NCBI GenBank assembly: GCA_009667805.1
Contig: CM019068.1
Coordinates: forward strand, 3,021,218-3,085,217
DNA from: Leptobrachium leishanense
Taxonomy: Eukaryota; Chordata; Amphibia; Anura; Megophryidae
Direction: 5' to 3'
Length of the DNA: 64,000 nucleotides
Part shown: positions 22,777 through 33,916 of the stretch, one piece after another
Layout of the letters: every line of letters begins with the position of its first letter
Numbering within the stretch: the stretch's first letter is position 1
Translations under genes and position numbers: made by a program
The notes under the pieces: model-generated
Told to the model about the DNA's origin: nothing
Seen by the model: the letters and a program-made list of their open reading frames with translations, nothing else
The model's database searches: none

Positions 22777-25041
22777 TTTAAATTCTTTATTTTAGAAGTT
22801 TTGCATAGTCAGACAAAAAACCAGCGTTGAGAAAGTGGCCACGCAGGGCCGCATAAAGCCATCTAAGTAAATACAGGGCATCGGTATAAATAAAACAACA
22901 TCTACCAATGGTCATAATGAGTCATCTGCAATAACACGCTGAAGGGCTAACATGTCCTTGATAGAGGACAGACTCATAGAAATAAAAGCATACTCAAAAA
23001 GTGCCCAATACGTCTCATAATAAGGGGGGGGAGCAGGAGAAGGACATCAAAAGAACTAGAGTACGCATAGTATTAAAAGGGAGGAGGAAGGAGAAAATAA
23101 AAAAATAAAAAAAATAATAATAAAAAAAAATAAAAAAAAATTATATAATACAGAGAGAGAAAAAAATAATTAATAATAATATGGCAAAGGCCAAAAAGTG
23201 ACATTGCCGGCACAAACCTCATAGCCCAAGGACCGTGGGGAAGGCCAAGGAGTGGATTAGTCACGAGGCCAGGGCGACCGAGGATACTCCTCTGTACAGC
23301 CCAAAAATGCCAAAATAGCAAAAGAGAGGGGGAAAAAAAGGGGGGAGGAAAGGGGGGGGAACGGGGGGGGAGCAATCTCTCGAGCAACGAAGAACTTGAA
23401 AAGAACTGGCTAAACCAAGCGTATGTGGAGTAACATTGCCTCAAAAAGTCCTAGTAGAAAAAGCAACAGGTAATGTCCTAGACAAAAAGAAAATTAGCCT
23501 GGTGAAGTAGTCGCCGGATCCTGAGACAAGCCAATACTGGCTAGCATCGGCCAAGCCTCGACCGGGTCAGAGATGATGCATGGTATGTTCCCGTGGGTCA
23601 CCACGAGCGAGCCAGCCAGCCCCAATGGTAAGGAACCTCTTTAAGACGGAGAAACCCTGTCACCAGTCGGAAGCGACGTCGCGCCAGCCGGGTGACAAAC
23701 GGTAGGTCTTGGTATAGTGACATCGTCGCCCCTTCAAACTTCACCGCCGTCCTGGCCCCAGGAGCTGACATAATCCGAATCTTAGTCGCTACGTCCCGGG
23801 CAATCACAATAATATCTCTCGTGGAATCTCTGGGGGCCGTCGCGGGCTTACAGATCCGTGAGGCTGAGACGAACAGTTCTGAAACATCAGGGGACAATCC
23901 TATTATATGATGAGCGAGGCGATTTACATAGGAAAGCAAATCAGACGTTGGCACCGACTCCGGGGCACCTCGGACTCGTATGTTGCATCTGCGGTGTCTA
24001 GATTCGAGGGCCTCCACCGAGCGAGTCAGTAAGTCGACTTGGGATCGTAAGGTGTCAACTTGCGATGTAAGTATATTCTGCTCCGCAGCCACATCCGAGG
24101 TCTGAGCCTGTATTGCCACCACTTGAGAGCGCACCGACGCAACTTCAGACCGCAGTCCAGACACCTCCGTTGTCCACAGGGATTTTATTTCATCTATAAA
24201 CCGGCGGTAGTCTCCCATCGTAGTGGGACGAGCGTCGTCTATCTCCGTAGTAGGGGTAGCAACAGTGCAGGGTTTCAAGGAAGGTGGACAGGCCTCCAAA
24301 GAGGCCTCTGTCCCCACAAAGGCATTCGTCTCCTGAATCACATTCTCCCGTGACGAAAGTACGCACCTCTGCGGTACCTCTACGCCACTGAGTGAGGGTA
24401 TTCTATCTCCATCAGAGGGACCCCGTACAGGGCCTGCAGCAGGTCCCACGACCCCACATGAAGCCGCAGCCGCTGCTTTCCTCTGTTTGTGCTCTTTTTC
24501 TTGCCGCTTTTCCCTTCGCTGCACTATCTCCCCATGACAACGGAGCCAGCCAGTCTATTCCTGCTGCAGTATCTGTGGGCCAGGAACCATCATCCTCATC
24601 CGAGGAGCCATAGCCTGCAAGGAGCATCGGTGATGGGACCATGCCACAGGAGACTCTGCTGCTGTACAGGGAGTCTCTGATATCCCTCTGACGAGGGCCC
24701 TCCGAGACGTCCCAGCGGGCCTGCAATTTCTTACCCATCCGCTGTGTATCGGAAGGTAATCAGGAGAAACGGCTGTGCTGACCTGTGGGAAACTCCCCGG
24801 CTCCAGAAAGAAGACTGCTCTGTCTAGGCCGCACTAGGCCCAGATCCTGTCGGCCCAGAAATACGTTGTCTATCACCCGGCAAGTCGCAGTTCCGGAGTC
24901 CAGGGGCAACAGTGGATCTCAAGTTCACCAGGAAACCTGGTTTTAGCCCATAAATCAGAGGAATTTCAGCAATAGAAAACAGATTCTCAGAGGAGCTCTG
25001 AAGCATGCAACCACTCAGTTCAACAGCTAGCTCCGCCCCCC
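22777..25041 (-). mobile_element. ORF1-only L1 relative #1 (half-LINE)
   Basis: Flanked by a 15-bp duplication CTCATCCCACATTTT (22762-22776 and 25042-25056). In minus sense it begins GGGGGGCGGAGCTAGCTG, has a ~300-bp leader, an L1 ORF1, a 3' UTR with A-rich tracts and an A-rich tail. No ORF2 is present although the 5' end appears intact. This resembles the HAL1 half-LINE architecture. Confidence 0.8.
23598..24738 (-). pseudogene. L1-type ORF1 protein of half-LINE #1
   Basis: Begins MGKKLQARWDVSEGPRQRDI at 24738, with one frame break near 24500. A long heptad-like coiled coil (SEVASVRSQVVAIQAQTSDV, near 24120) precedes the RRM-like block RRCNIRVRGAPESV and the C-terminal domain with LPFVTRLARRRFRLVTGFL and a YHWGW motif. 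~380 codons overall. Such proteins bind RNA as trimers. It would need ORF2 activity from another L1. Confidence 0.7.
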
Positions 25042-26645
25042 CTCATCCCACATTTTGACCCACGGAAATGGAAAACGCATTCCATGGCTAGATTGCACCA
25101 TTTATTTAATCAAGAAGGCCTACGACCCTTTGACCAACTGCTTGATCAATATAAACTTCTGGCTCCTTGTGGCTTTCTTATGGTCAGATTCAGTCCTGTC
25201 TAGCGACTTGGGGGTTGGGAGGAAAACTTCAATCCTATGTTCCTCTAATGTCTCTGTTTGAGCTATGCTGTTCCTCAACCCCAGGTAGAAAAAAGATATC
25301 TGTTATGGCCTCCTGCAAACTGTCAACACTCAATGGGGCTTTCAGACGGCTTGGGAGAAAGATCTGGGTAAAGATATTCATAAAGACTTATGGTCCACTA
25401 GCTTTAAAGGAGATAGAAGCAAATTTAGATGTGCTTCATTACGGAAGGCACGTAAAAAGCTTGTTTATAGATGGTATTTAACTCCGGATCGGGAATGTCA
25501 CACAATGAAGGGGGTCTCGACTGATTGCTGGAGATGTGGTAAATCGAGGGGGTCTTATTTTCAGATTTGGTGGTCCTGTCCCCTATTGGCGGAGTGGTGG
25601 CTGGAGGTGGCCACGCTGTGCTCTAAAATATTAGGTTTTGAATTGACAGCCAATCCTGAATTGATACTTTTACAGTTTTTCCCGTCCGCGTGTTCGCTTT
25701 TTCAAAGACAGATGTTAGCGCATATACTAACAATCTCAAAATTACTTAAAGCTGCTAGATGGAAAACAGTGACTGTGCCAACCGTAACCATGATTAGAGA
25801 CCGCCTTCGTGAATTCCATTTGCTAGAGGATATGTCCCGTAGAGTATCTGGGTCTCCCCTGCCTTCTAAAACCTTTTGGTCTCTGTGGGAAGCATACTTA
25901 GCCTCCGCCTAAACTATAAATTATGACTGTGTCCTTATATTACAAAGCTAATGAGTTAGTTGGATATGTCGAAACGCTGTGAGAACACAAGATATACAGT
26001 CAGGTCCAGAAATATTGGGACATTGACACAATTCTAACATCTTTGGCTCTATACACCACCACAATGGAGTTGGAATGAAACAAACACAATGTGCTTTAAC
26101 TGCAGACTGTCAGCTTTAATTTGAGGGTATGTACATCCAACTCAGGTGAACGGTGTAGGACTTACAGCAGTTTGCAGATGTGCCCCCACTTGTTAAGGGA
26201 CCAAAAGTAATGGGACAGAATAATAATCATAGAAAAATGTCGGCAGATAAGAACCTTTCGGCCCATCTAGTCGCCCAATTACATGGATACTTTACCTGGA
26301 TTTATCTTTTGTTTAGGATAGCCTTATGCCTATCCCATGCCTGCTTAAATTCAATTACTGTTTTGGCCTCTACCACTTCAACTGGAAGACTGTTCCATGT
26401 ATCCACCACCCTCTCAGTAAAATAATGCTTCCTGATGTTACTTTTAAACCTTTGCCCCTCTAATCTAAGACTATGTCCTCTTGTTTTGCTATTTTGTTTC
26501 CTTTTAAATATACTCCCTTCCTCTACCTTGTGGATTCCCTTTACGTATTTTTTTTTTTTAAATTTAAGATTTTTATTTTTAAAGGAAATAAGGTCACAAT
26601 CCGACCAATGAATGAGGCCTCGCAGGGCCTAACAACTCAATCATG

Positions 26646-27719
26646 TGTAGCGCTCACTCCCGGAGGAGCCGCTGAAAATGAACCACGGGTCAGTCTCCCC
26701 GCACTAGGGAATAAATATACTCCAACACAGTTGTGAGTTTTTATCATTTAAATAGTTTACTAAAATCTTGAACAGATGTTGAAGCACGGTATTCACAAGT
26801 ATTATTACAGTATTTTCGTATCACGGTAAAACGCGCAGCGGAAAAGAAACGAAACACGAGGCTTCGTATTTCGGAAAATAAAATATTCGCGACCGAACAT
26901 AAAAGAATGCAATTTCCCGACAGTTCAGAAAAAGGGGACACGTAGCGAAACCCAAAACATACAATCCCTTCGTATTGCGGTAAACGCGCAGCGGAAAAGA
27001 GAAAAATATAGTTCGGAACGTAACTTTATCTTTAACCCCCTTGTTCCGATTCGTAACAGAATGAGTCCTGCACAGGTTAAGTCCCGGAATGTAAAAAGGT
27101 GTATATGTATGTATGTGGTACCCGGGTACTGTTCAACTGGCCAGTGAATTTACATGAAGGAAAGTCTTCGACTAGTCAGTTGGGGCCCTGTGGACTTTAA
27201 AGAGAAAACAGCAGCTTGACCTTTAATCACAAACAGCCTTGGAGGCCTCTCACCCATCCGACGCAGGCTTTAGGCTCCGCTGACCCAGGACGTCTCTCCT
27301 CCGGATTTTGACTGGGGATACTAGCGGCCGGATCCGTTGTCTGACTTCATGCAGCTTGTCCAGCTCACCGCCTGCTCTCCGTTCGATTCCGCCGGTCTGC
27401 AGCAATGTCTGAGCTCTGGCAAGTCTCCTTCTCCTCAGATTGAGTGACCCAGGCAGGAATAACAGGTCTCCCTCGGGCTTTGGCCTAGGTTCTCTCACGA
27501 TCTCCTCAGTGCGTCTGCTTTCTCCTGTTCCCTGGCGCGCTCTCCAACTTTCTCCACGAGGCAGAGGATGTAAGTGTCCAGTCCCCACCCACTTCCTGTC
27601 TTCTGGCAAAGCATGCCGGGCATTGTAGTCCCAATGTCCAGTATCTCTGATCGCGATAGTCTCCATCTTGTGGCCAAAAATAGGTACTGCCACAGCAAGA
27701 TTTTTAACACAGCGCTACA
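26646..27719. mobile_element. Element bounded by TGTAGCGCT / AGCGCTACA (1074 bp)
   Basis: Perfect 9-bp inverted ends. The interior has two similar copies (about 26812-26860 and 26970-27010) around ACGCGCAGCGGAAAAGA. No coding sequence was recognised. It could be a solo LTR (TG...CA ends) or a DNA element. No clear target duplication was seen (TCATG versus CTTGT). Confidence 0.55.
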
Positions 27720-28162
27720 CTTGTGTAGGACATAAAACATAAGGGAGAGGCATTGGGCGACAAAGGAGGCAGCAAAATAGGAGAATAGTAAGAGATATCA
27801 TTTTTAAAGAAGATTCAGGAGGGGGGGGAAAGAAAGCTTGCAGTAAAGAAACAGACTAAAGCATATATTGAGGCAGCTGCAAATCCCAGACCATACATAT
27901 AAAAATAGAGATACATAACATTAAAAGAAACACTTGCATAGAGAACAAAATGACCCCAGCTAGTAATTGACAAAAATAGGGGTGGGCAAAATAGCCCAGC
28001 ATATGAGGTCCCAGAAGGAGGAAAAGGAAAAAAAAAAAAAAGGCAACCGTCCCCGGTGCCCACAGGACCAAGCAGGTAGGGGGGAGTGAAGAAACACCCA
28101 AGAGGGAACTAAGGGGCTCAGAAGAAGGGAGAGGAAAAAAGCAAAAACGAGACACTTCGAGA

Positions 28163-29261
28163 TCAACCCAGGTCTGTGGTACCAGAAGATGATCCCCGAG
28201 GGCTCGGATCGGCAGATGCCTGGACGCGCGACAAACCCAGAGATCGCAGAAGACGCCACGCTTCCTCAGGGGAAGCAACCGGGTGACTTATGGCATCATA
28301 GCAAATGATCAAGAAGCAAGCCACTCCCCAACGATAGCGTATGTCACTCCCGCGGAGGAAACCGGTCACCAGGCGGGAGCGTCTCCGAGCCAGCAAGGTC
28401 ACAAAAGGTAGGTCATTAAAGAGTTGCAGAGTGAGTGTCTCAAAAAGCAGCGGGGCACGGGCAGCCGGAGATGACATAAGGCGACGCTTGTCGGATTCCA
28501 CTCCAGAGACGGCCAACACATCCCGAGGGGCATCCACCGGGGCCGTAGCTGCCCTTCAAAGACGGGCGACAGAGCAAAAGATAGGCGGTGTGTTGTGTGA
28601 GGACCCCAGCACGTGGGAAGCAAGCCGATTGACATAGGCTAATAAAGTACTTGCGGGAATACGTTCCGGTATGCCCCGGATCCGCACATTCCTTCGACGA
28701 TGGCGCGCCTACAATGCCTCCACTGCTCCCGTAAATGTTGTCACCTGGGCCTGAAGAGTTTCCACCTGGGGGCCAACAAGGGCCTGCGCCGCTGCAGCAC
28801 CTTCCAGTCGCGTTTCTACAATTTCCAAGTGTCCTTGGACTGCAGACACCTCAGCCCGCATGGCAGCAAAATCTGAGCGCCACACTGCCCGCATCTCCCC
28901 CAGCATATCAGCCAGCATCCCTTGAATATCGTCATTCGTTAACGGTAGAGGGCCGTCCCCGCCACCACATGTGGACGGAGGCTGCGAGGCTTCTGAAGGT
29001 CCCCGCACCGCGGATTTTCTCACCCGCTCATTCACGCTAGAGCCATCTATCCTCTTCTTCAGCTGTCTCACCTTTCCAAGCGTCTTGTGGGGAGTCTGTA
29101 TGTCCTCCGACCAGGATAATCTCTCCTCATCCGAGGAGCTCAGCCCCTGGGTCTGGATCTCAAAAGGGTCTCCCTGGCGCCGGCGCCGTTCGGCACCCAG
29201 GGATTCCCTGATGTCGGGCGCCTTCCGGTAAGCCGGGCTTCAGCCCCATTTTCTTCCCCAT
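28163..29261 (-). pseudogene. L1-type ORF1 protein of half-LINE #2
   Basis: Begins MGKKMG at 29261. Coiled-coil region DFAAMRAEVSAVQGHLEIVE (~28860), RRRNVRIRGIPERI after a stop near 28712, and the C-terminal LPFVTLLARRRSRLVTGFL with YRWG. Several frame breaks. It shares the MGKK start, domain order and C-terminal signature with half-LINE #1, so both descend from one ORF1-only lineage. Confidence 0.7.
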
Positions 29262-29579
29262 ATCTGTCAGTCAGGAGGTTCGAGGATCGTATTGGCAGAT
29301 AACTACAGATCCGCTGGGTGGAGGGCTCCAAAATGGCCGCTTGGCTTAGGCCGCAGGAACAGGCCTCAATCTCCAAGGTCCCCCAAACTGCGCCGGTTAA
29401 GCAGTAAAAATGATCAGTCTAAGGTGAGCAGGGTAGTCAACTCGGACCCGAAACACCTGGGCTCTGTTACTGGCGGGGAATCGCATAAATCCACAGAGAA
29501 TGGCTCCGTATATCAGAGAGCAGTCCAAAGTGCGACTTCTCCCGCCGGCTGTCAGCTCCGCCCCCCCTTTACGTATTTA

Positions 29580-30956
29580 AATGTTTCTATCGTATCTCCT
29601 CTGTCTCGTCTTTTTTCCAAGCTGTACATGTTAAGATCATTAAGCCTTTCCTGGTAACTTTTCTCCTTCAAGCCGTACACCATTTTAGTAGCCCTTCTCT
29701 GAACTCTCTCTAAGATGTCTATATCCTTCTGGAGATACGGTCTCCAGTACTGCACACAGTACTCCAAGTGAGGTCTCACCAGTGCTCTGTACAGTGGCAT
29801 GAGCACTTCCCTTTTCCTACTGCTAATACCTCTCCCTACACAACCAAGCATTCTGCTAGCATTTCCTGCTGCTCTATTACATTGACTACTTACCTTTAGA
29901 TCCTCTGAAATAATAAGCCCTAAATCCCTTTCCTCAGATGTTGAGGTTAGGACTGTATCAAATATTCTATATTCAGCCCTTGGTTTTTACGTCCCAGGTG
30001 CATTATCTTGCACTTATCCACATTAAAACTCAATTGCCACAGCTTCGACCATTTTTTTAGTTTACCTAAATCATTTGTCATTTGGCTGATCCCTCCAGGA
30101 ACGTCAACCCTGTTGCAAATCTTTGTGTCATCAGCAAAAAGACATACTTTCCGTTAATACCTTCTGCAATATCACTAATAAAAATATTAAAGAGAATGGG
30201 TCCAAGTACTGACCCCTGAGGTACCCCACTGGTAACAAGACCTTGCGCCGAATAAACTCCATTTACCACAACCCTCTGTTGCCTGTCACTCAGCCACTGC
30301 CTAATCCATTCAACAATATTGGAATCTAAACTCAAAGATTGCAATTTATTGATAAGTCTTCTATGCAGAACAGTATCAAAAGCCTTACTGAAATCTAAAT
30401 AAGCAATGTCTACTGCCCCACCTGTGTATATTATTTTTTTTACCCAATCAAAAAAAATCAATAAGATTAGTTTGGCATGATCTCCCTGAGGTAAACCCAT
30501 GTTGTTTCTGATACTGTAATCTATGTGTTTGTGTTTTTAGATGTTCAACAATCCTTTCCTTTAACATGGTTTCCATTAATTTCCCCACTACTGACGTAAG
30601 ACTAACTGGCCTATAGTTCCCCGATTCCTCCCTACTACCCTTCTTGTACATGGGCACAACATTTGCTAATTTCCAGTCTTCTGGGACGACTCCCGTTAAC
30701 AAGGATTGGTTAAATTAATCTGTTAACGGTTTTGCTATTACATCACTGAGCTCTTTTAATAATTTAGGGTGGATCCCATCAGGCCCCATTGACTTGTCTT
30801 TACTTTAGACAGCTGCTGTAGAACCTCCTCCTCTGTAAACTCATATGTAAATGTCTCTTTAGTGTTCTCTCCTAACTGAGGTCCCTTTCCTTCCTTTTCT
30901 TCTGCAAAGACTGAACAAAAATATTCATTGAGGCAGTCAGCGAGATCATAAATCAA
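29580..30956 (-). pseudogene. CR1 reverse transcriptase, main part
   Basis: Blocks in order: [77 protein letters not shown], a catalytic FADDTK reached through a 1-bp frame break near 30150, and the C-terminal RALVRPHLEYCVQYWRPYL and RVQRRATKM. The remaining C-terminus (WNSLPVEVVEAKT) is at 26221-26536. Several stops. Cannot produce a full protein. Confidence 0.85.
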
Positions 30957-30967
30957 ACTTTCCCTTC

Positions 30968-31997
30968 TTAATACTTGGTTGCAAATCCTTTGCAGTCAAT
31001 CACAGCCCTGAAGTCTGGAACGCATAGACATCACCAGATAGTGGGTTTCATCTCTGGTGATGCTCTGCCAGGCCTCTACTGCAACGGTCTTCAGTTCCTG
31101 CTTGTTCTTGGGGCATTTTCCCTTCAGTTTTGTCTTCAGCAAGTGAAATGCATGCTCAATGAGATTCAGGTCAGGTGTTTGGCTTGGCCATTGCATAACA
31201 TTCCACGTCTGTCCCTTCAAAAACTCTTTGGTTGCTTTTGCATTATGCTTTGGGTCATTGTCCATCTGCACTGTGAAGCGCCGACCAAAGAGTTCTGCAG
31301 CATTTGGCTGAATGTGAGCAGATAATATTGCCCAAAAAATTCATCCTGCTGCTTTTGTCAGCAGTCACATCATCAATAAATACAAGAGAACAGTTCCATT
31401 GGCAGCCATACATGCCCACGCCATGACACTACCACCACCATGCTTCACTGATGAGGTGGTATGCTTAGGATCATGAGCAGTTCCTTTCCTTCTCCATACT
31501 CTTCTCTTCCCATCACTCTGGTACAAGTTGATCTTGGTCTCATCTGTCCATAGGATCTTGTTCCAGAACTGTGAAGGCTTTGTTAGGTGTTGTTTGGCAA
31601 ACTCTAATCTGGCCTTCCTGTTTTTGAGGCTCACCAATGGTTTACATCTTGTGGTGAACCCTCTGTATTCACTCTGGTGAAGTCTTCTCTTGATTGTTGA
31701 CTTTGACACACATACACCTACCTTCTGGAGAGTGTTCTTGATCTGGCCAATTGTTGTGAAGGGTGTTTTCTTCACCAGGGAAAGAATTCTTCGGTCATCC
31801 ACCACAGTTGTTTTCCGTGGTCTCCCGAGTCTTTTGGTGTTGCTGAGCTCACCGGTGCTTTCCTTCTTTTTGAGAATGTTCCAAACAGTTGTTTTGGCCA
31901 CACCTAATGTTCTTGCTCGCTCTCTGATGGGTTTGTTTTGTTTCTTCAGCCTAATGATGGCTTGCTTCACTGATAGTGACAGCTCTTTGGATCTCAT
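30968..31997 (-). pseudogene. Tc1 transposase, two frameshifts
   Basis: Begins MRSKELSLSVKQAIIRLKKQ. Paired-type helix-turn-helix domains precede GRPRK. The DDE catalytic triad is complete: D in WTDETKINL (~31535), D in MDNDPKH and E in PDLNLIEH (~31170), with the usual DD34E spacing. The expected ~343 codons are interrupted by a frame break near 31330-31370 and another near 31025, so the protein is not made as one chain. Otherwise well conserved. Confidence 0.85.
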
Positions 31998-32363
31998 CTT
32001 GAGAGTTGACAGCAACAGATTCCGAATGCAAATAGCACACTTGAAATGAACTCTGGGCCTTTTATCTGCACATTGTAATTGGATTAATGAGGGACTATCA
32101 CACACCTGGCCACCTGGCCATGGAACAGCTGAGAAGCCAATTGTCCCATTACTTTTGGTCCCTTAACAAGTGGGAGGCACATCTGCAAACTGCTGTAAGT
32201 CCTACACCGTTCACCTGAGTTGGATGTACATACCCTCAAATTAAAGCTGACAGTCTTCAGTTAAAGCACATTGTGTTTGTTTCATTCCAACTCCATTGTG
32301 GTGGTGTATAGAGCCAAAGATGTTAGAATTGTGTTGATGTCCCAATATTTCTGGACCTGACTG

Positions 32364-32613
32364 TACATGATTATTGTGAATTCAGTGTGTGGTTCCTTCT
32401 ATTTCTTTCTCTTGTTTTTCCTCCCTTTTCCTCTCCCCCCTCCCTCCCCTATAAAGCGGAATAATTGTTCTTTCTCTTACTTTTTATGTTAATAAATGGT
32501 TTATTACGGTTAAGATGGACATTATATTATCGGCATATTCGTATATTTGATTGCTGTATAGTTACTTTGGAAAAAACAAAAACTGTTGAATTTTTTTTAA
32601 ATAAAAAAAAAAA
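32364..32613 (+). other. L1 3' UTR and poly(A) end
   Basis: Pyrimidine-rich (TTTCTCTTG..., CCTCCC) with AATAAA-like motifs and ending in an A-run before CATGTAAAAA, the duplicated target. No gene. Confidence 0.65.
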
Positions 32614-32623
32614 CATGTAAAAA

Positions 32624-32960
32624 TTGGGTATTTCTATTCTCGGGACAAAATTTTGAAACTATTTAGCCGGGGTCTCTTTTGGTGGTGGTAGATTTTGAGG
32701 ATTAAAATTACGAAAGTGTGTTTTTACCATTTTTCAGTCATATTTCATATTTTTTTTATAGTAAATTAGAAGATATGATGGAAATAATGGTATCTTTAGA
32801 AAGTCCATTTAATGGCGGGAAAAACGGTGTATAATGTGTGGATTTCATAAACGAGTAAGTGGAAAATTTGACCTAAACACGAACAGCGCAGAAACGTAAA
32901 AACAGCAGCGGGCACTAAAGGACGGAGTTGAGTAAAACCGCCAGGTCACTAAGGGGTTAA
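32624..32960. mobile_element. TTAA element, right part
   Basis: Continues the element begun at 6922 after the L1 target duplication and ends CACTAAGGGGTTAA exactly where the LINE reading frame resumes. Confidence 0.65.
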
Positions 32961-33715
32961 GGACCTCTTGTTCAGTAGCTGAAGGGAATGAGTTAAACAT
33001 GTGAGGATAGATATGGTCAGCATCTTCCTGCATGGGTGAAGATTTCAATTCTTATCTGTTCAAATTTTGCTGTGAAAAAGCAGGCTAGGTCTTTGGCATT
33101 GAGGTCAGTGTGAGGAACAGCCACAGGAGGACAGAGAAGGGAGTTGAAGGTGGTGAACAGGCGTTTTGGGTTCCGGGAGTGGGTGTGTGTGTATAAGGGC
33201 TGTAAAATATGTCTGCTTGGCTAGGAAAAGCGCAGAGCTATAGGACTGGATCATAAATTTATAGTGAAGAAAGTCGGAGTGGGAGCAGGTCTTTCTCCAA
33301 TAGCAGTCAGCAGTTCTAGAACATCTTTGGAGATGCCGGGTCAATTTGTTGTGCCAAGGTTGCAAGTTTTGACCAGGGTTTTGACGGCGCCAACTTATCA
33401 AGGGTGGAGGAAAGAGTAGAGTTTTAGTGGGTGATGGCTTCATTAGGACAGGAGAGAGATTGGACAGACAAGAGTGGTACGGACATATTGGCAGAGAATT
33501 GCTGTGGATCCAGAGAGGAGATTTCTGCGGGTCTGAAAGTTTGGGTTCAGATTGAGGAACGAGGGGAGAGCCGAGTTCACAAGTCAGAAGATGATGGTCA
33601 GAGAGATTGAGAGGTGTAATAGTGAGGTCAGAGATAGGGCACGAGTAGGAGAAGATAAGATCCAGATGCGGAGCAACGAAGACATGGAAGGAGGGGTCGA
33701 AACATACAGGAAGCC
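32961..33715 (-). pseudogene. L2-like LINE, 5' part of the split copy
   Basis: Minus strand encodes an endonuclease C-terminus (LSDHHLLTCEL, ~33590), a W-rich linker (WHNKLTRHLQRCSRTADCYW, ~33350), then FTAKFEQI and PSATEQEVL up to the TTAA at 32957-32960. It continues in frame with 6921. Near 33715 it abuts another LINE fragment, the 5' truncation point. Confidence 0.75.
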
Positions 33716-33870
33716 AATGGAGGGACCGGCAGAGGGGTAGCGCGTACTTGCGGTATGTGTAGTGCAACTGGCGAGAAAAATAAGCCTGGCACCTGCATTC
33801 ATTACAGATTGCAAAGGGGCAATACGGGCATTGGAGCGAGTTGCATTAATCAAGCCGTGAAATGACAAGC
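33716..33870 (-). pseudogene. LINE polyprotein C-terminal fragment
   Basis: Minus strand reads NARIAPLQSVMNAGARLI and, after a frame change, LCRSLHWLPV, the C-terminal block usual in L2/Rex-type LINEs (QNAAARL...LHWLPV). It ends abruptly where the next LINE's endonuclease begins, so it is the target into which the split LINE inserted. Confidence 0.55.
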
Positions 33871-33916
33871 TCGTGAACCAGCACCTTCACGGTATCTTGC
33901 GTCAGAAAGGGGCAGA

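Larger units (their letters stand above)
19743..25912 (+). pseudogene. L1 ORF2 (endonuclease and reverse transcriptase), broken
   Basis: Starts MKLFSLNVKGLN. Endonuclease blocks ICGDMNLSLD (~20120) and TRIDY (20305) are followed, after a MITE, by WSDHAPV (~20555). RT begins near 21280 with LPNGKAPGPDGFSAKYYK. Later blocks are [42 protein letters not shown] and the catalytic LLADDILLT (~21970). The thumb and C-terminal Cys region follow to 22760, then after an inserted retroelement 25057-25912 (WWSCPLLAEWW). At least five frame breaks. Family function is target-primed reverse transcription. Dead copy. Confidence 0.8.
26551..29564 (-). mobile_element. ORF1-only L1 relative #2 (half-LINE)
   Basis: Flanked by the 14-bp duplication CCCTTTACGTATTT (26537-26550 and 29565-29578), inserted in the CR1. 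In minus sense it begins GGGGGCGGAGCTGACAGCCG, encodes an ORF1 and ends in an A-rich tail (26551-26590). It contains another element at 26646-27719. As in #1, no ORF2. Confidence 0.8.
26221..30960 (-). mobile_element. CR1-like LINE, 5'-truncated, split by half-LINE #2
   Basis: Minus-strand segments 30958-29580 and 26536-26221 form one CR1 reverse transcriptase and 3' end. Its tail near 26221-26235 (TCTATGATTATTATT in minus sense) fits the short-repeat tail of CR1. Inserted in the Tc1 just after the transposase stop. Confidence 0.8.
25997..32363 (-). mobile_element. Tc1-like DNA transposon, split by a CR1 LINE
   Basis: Ends CAGTCAGGTCCAGAAATATT and its inverse, with TA duplications (25995-25996, 32364-32365) and inverted repeats of about 220 bp, matched almost throughout (25997-26216 versus 32140-32363). 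The transposase is on the minus strand. Without the CR1 insertion (about 26221-30960) it would be ~1.6 kb, the usual Tc1 size. Confidence 0.9.
7745..32613 (+). mobile_element. Tx1-like L1 retrotransposon, split by nested insertions
   Basis: A plus-strand L1 with ORF1 (7950-8613 and 17378-17660), an inter-ORF spacer (17661-18103), ORF2 (19743-25912) and a 3' region (25913-25996 plus 32364-32613) ending in poly(A). CATGTAAAAA at 7735-7744 and 32614-32623 is the likely target-site duplication. Insertions inside it are a Gypsy pair, a hAT, a foldback MITE, an ORF1-only L1 relative and a Tc1. Multiple stops and frameshifts make it non-functional. Confidence 0.8.

Noticed and set aside
26646..27719. 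Confident call as a solo LTR
   Set aside because: TG...CA ends and length fit, but no target duplication is evident and 9-bp inverted ends also fit DNA elements, so the class was left open.
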